Shown here: one piece after another, positions 61,375 through 64,000 of the stretch | Layout: every line of letters starts with the position of its first letter | Numbering within the stretch: position 1 is the first letter of the stretch | Source: Liquidambar formosana | Lineage: Eukaryota; Streptophyta; Magnoliopsida; Saxifragales; Altingiaceae | DNA length: 64,000 nt | Assembly: GCA_039720395.1 (NCBI GenBank) | Contig: CM077833.1 | Coordinates: 4,238,797 to 4,302,796, forward strand | Direction: 5' to 3' | Program-made: the position numbers and the translations under genes | Notes under the pieces: model-generated | Told to the model about the DNA's origin: nothing | Seen by the model: only the letters and a program-made list of their open reading frames with translations | Database searches by the model: none

Positions 61375-62890
61375 AAGTCATGAGTATACTTAAACCACTG
61401 AGGGTTGAGAATTGATAAGAGAAGCATATTCAAGCCACTACGAATGAATATACTTTTGAAATGGAAAGATATATTCTGGTCACGAATATATTTAACCAAG
61501 TGAGTGACAAAGACTGAGAAGTATACTCAAGTGATGAGTTTACTTTTGAAATAAAAAATATATTCTAGTCACGAATACATTTAACCAAGTGAGTGACAAA
61601 GATTGCGAAGTACATTCAAGGAATGAACATACTTTTGAAATGGAGAAATATATTTAGGTCACGAATATATTTAACCAAGTGATTGAGAAAAGAGACTGAG
61701 AAGTATACTCAAGTGATGAGTGTACTTTTGAAATGGAGAAATATATTCAGGTCACGAATATATTTAACCAAGTAATTGAAAGATGCTGAGAAGTATACTC
61801 AAGTGATGAGTATACTTTTGAAATGGAGAAATATATTCAGGTCACGAATATATTTAACCAAGTGATTAAGAAAGACTGAGAAGTACGTTCAAGTGATGAA
61901 CATACCTTTGAAATGGATAAATATATTCAGCTCACGAATATATTTAACCAAGTGATGAAAAGATGCTGAGAAGTATACTCAAGTGATGAGTATACTTTTG
62001 AAATGGAGAAATATATTCAGGTCACGAATATATTTAACCAAGTAAGATAGAGAATAATCTGAGAAGCATACTCAAGTGATGAGTATACCATTGAAATGGA
62101 AAAATATATTCAAGTGATGAATATATTTAACCAAGTAAGTGACAATGAACTAAGAAGTATACTCCAGTGATGAGTATACCATTGAAATGGAGAAATATAT
62201 TCAAATGATGAATATATTTAACCAAGTAAGATAGAAAATGAACTGAGAAGTATACTCAAGTGATGAGTATACCATTGAAATGGAGAAATATATTCAAGTG
62301 ATGAATATATTTAACCAAGTAAGTGACAATGATCTGAGAAGTATACTCAAGTGATGAGTATACCATTGAAATGGAGAAATATATTCCAGTGATGAATATA
62401 TTTAACCAAGTAAGTGACAATGAACTGAGAAGTATGTTCAAGTGATGAACATACCATTGAAATGGAGAAGTATATTCAAGTGATGAATATATTTAACCAA
62501 GTAAGTGACAATGATCTGAGAAGTATACTCAAGTGATGAGTATACCATTGAAATGGAGAAATATATTCAAGTGATGAATACATTTAACTAAGTAAGTGAC
62601 AATGAACTGAGAAGTATGTTCAAGTGATGAACACACCATTGAAATGGAGAAATAAATTCAAGTGATGAATATATTTAACCAAGTAAGATGGAGAATCATC
62701 TAAGAAGTATACTCAAGTGATGAGTATACCATTGAAATAGAGAAATATATTCAAGTGATGAATATATTTAACTAAGTAAGATAGAGAATAAGGATTTGAA
62801 ACTGGGAAGCATATTCAAAGGGTGAATACACTTTTGAAATGGAAGAATTTATCCAAGTGATGAATATATTCAACCAAGTGGGATAGAAAA
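61375..62890. repeat. tandem hairpin array R4 of T4, 91-bp period
   Basis: About 15 units, mostly 91 bp apart (marks at 62081, 62172, 62265, 62356, 62447, 62538, 62629, 62722). Each unit has two stem-loops. The first has arms GTATACTC and GAGTATAC or the variant GTATGTTC and GAACATAC; the second has arms AAATATATTC and GAATATATTT. The loop is AAGTGAT in most, AGGTCAC in the early second stems. Confidence 0.93.
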
Positions 62891-63160
62891 TCAAGATTTG
62901 AAATGAGAATGTATAATCAATTTATCAAGATTGAACAAGCATGGTGCAATGGGAAAGTTCCTTAACACTTTGTCACTTGAGTTGGCATAGCACAGGGGAA
63001 ATATATTCAACCCTTTTGAACATAAAATCAATTCAAGGAATTGATTTCAAGGTGAAATTTGTTTGATTTTAAGCTCAAAAAGAATTGAACATCTCATTTG
63101 GAAGGAGGTTTGATCACGCGCTAAGGCGAGACAAAGCGAGGAACAAAGCCAAAACAAAGT

Positions 63161-63245
63161 GGCTTGGGTGACCACCAGGCCTTGGGAGGCTAGCCGCCCA
63201 GGCCCTGGTGGCTAGCCACCCAAGGCTTGGGTGGTCACCCGAGCC
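63161..63245. repeat. palindromic hairpin module HP9 (PMD promoter of T4)
   Basis: GGCTTGGGTGACCACC (63161-63176) pairs with GGTGGTCACCCGAGCC (63230-63245) over 16 bp with one G-U. Inside lie GGAGGCTAGCCGCC and the perfect palindrome GGTGGCTAGCCACC (63207-63220). A TTTTTAAATAC box follows at 63266. Confidence 0.92.
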
Positions 63246-63530
63246 TAATGCTGAAAAATTCTGGGTTTTTAAATACCCAAGTGCACTATTCATACCCCTT
63301 GTTCAAAGAACCCGAAAATTTGGAGTTTCTCTCTCTAGGAAGCTTACCCCATTTTGCAAAATCACACCAACACCCAAAGGCATTCAAATCCACACTTCAA
63401 GAGGGATTCATACACATGAAATAGCATCATTAACACCCAATTTCACATCAAAAACAACAAATTTGCAGCACTTTGCAAATCAAAAACCCATTAAACCCAT
63501 TTTTGCTCAAAATAAGCTAGTTCATCCACT

Positions 63531-63673
63531 ATAGATTCCAATGAAGCTCCCACTTCAAAGTATCCATTCCTTGACTCAAAGAGTAGATACAAAGCTCCAA
63601 CATATGATGTTCCTAAGGGAAATTACTCCTAGAACCAAGGAATCATCTCTCCTTTCTCCATTCCAAGCAAGAG
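63531..63673 (+). pseudogene. PMD exon 1 of T4
   Basis: Aligned with T3 exon 1, but the ATG reads ATA and one base is missing near 63614, shifting the frame into a TAG. The donor GAG|GTAAGC is intact. Sequence from 63674 to the window end is intron 1. Confidence 0.78.
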
Positions 63674-64000
63674 GTAAGCTTACCCATTTTAAACTTTTCT
63701 TTGAAATTTTCATTTTTGTTGGTTGAAATGCATTCCCATGAACTCTCTATGAGTATTCCTAGCAATGTTTGCAATGCCCATTGATTTTGGCAAGGATTGG
63801 ATGTGAAAAGAATTCAATTTGAAAGCTTGGTGAATAGTACCCACCAAGTGTTTGATAAAATGCTTGAGTGATGAAAATTCATCCAATCTTTGTAAAATTG
63901 ATGTGCATTGCAAGGCAAAATCATAGGCATTCATTTCTAATTGATTTTAGAAACAAAACCAAGCATTTTCATGAACTTTGAAAAACAAAGTTTGCTATAT

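Larger units (their letters stand above)
58862..64000 (-). mobile_element. T4: Tat element, minus orientation, continues past the window
   Basis: Truncated 3' LTR, PPT side (61230), array R4, HP9, PMD exon 1 and start of intron 1. It is collinear with T3 outside the array. Confidence 0.85.

Overview
This window is eukaryotic, plant, and almost entirely made of nested LTR retrotransposons. I see no intact single-copy host gene and no rRNA, tRNA or CRISPR. The evidence for a flowering plant (probably a eudicot; I cannot name the species) is the presence of plant-type Ty1/copia and Tat-lineage Ty3/gypsy elements, plant mobile domain (PMD) genes with GT-AG introns, and an AT-rich background with many short CCCTAAA-like words.

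Layout. (1) 1-17166: T1, a degenerate minus-strand Tat element. On the plus strand it carries an intron-containing PMD gene and a second gene resembling DUF7745 proteins. On the minus strand it carries integrase, archaeal-type RNase H, RT/RNase H, protease and gag (3743-10619), then a PBS (11303-11320) and the 5' LTR (11324-12364 plus 15182-17166). That LTR is split by S1, a solo Tat LTR (12365-15176) with AAGAG target duplications. (2) 17167-41432: C1, a minus-strand Copia element whose 3' LTR was hit by T1 and whose internal region was hit by C2. C2 (21964-37074, minus, 211-bp LTRs) was in turn hit by C3 (23810-33525, plus, 1.67-kb LTRs, perfect GGGTG duplication). (3) 42081-43738: S2, a solo LTR of the C1/C3 family, followed by a diverged Copia LTR fragment. 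(4) 44549-52443: T2, a plus-strand Tat remnant that keeps an antisense PMD gene and a complete 3' LTR. (5) 52444-53097: a spacer packed with 18-bp imperfect palindromes. (6) 53098-58855 T3 and about 58862-64000 T4: two minus-strand Tat elements in tandem, each with LTR, tandem array and PMD 5' end.

How the parts relate. An ideal member of the Tat family, read in its own sense, is 5' LTR, PBS, gag, PR-RT-RNH-aRNH-INT, a 69-nt purine tract, an antisense DUF7745-like gene, an antisense PMD gene, a tandem array, PPT and 3' LTR. The most striking signal is structural. A GC-rich palindromic module (outer arms up to 16 bp, inner 14-bp palindromes) sits upstream of the TATA-like box of the LTR, of the PMD gene and of the DUF7745-like gene, and differs between copies partly by paired substitutions. 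In S1 the same U3 position holds a different nested hairpin. The arrays between PPT and PMD promoter differ in sequence between elements, yet those of T2 and T4 are made of stem-loops with constant loops and changing stems. The Copia family C1/C3 separately carries three stem-loops with one shared 17-nt loop and three different stems, and the C2 leader has an H-type pseudoknot layout. All coding regions seen are damaged, mostly by G-to-A changes, many turning TGG into TAG.
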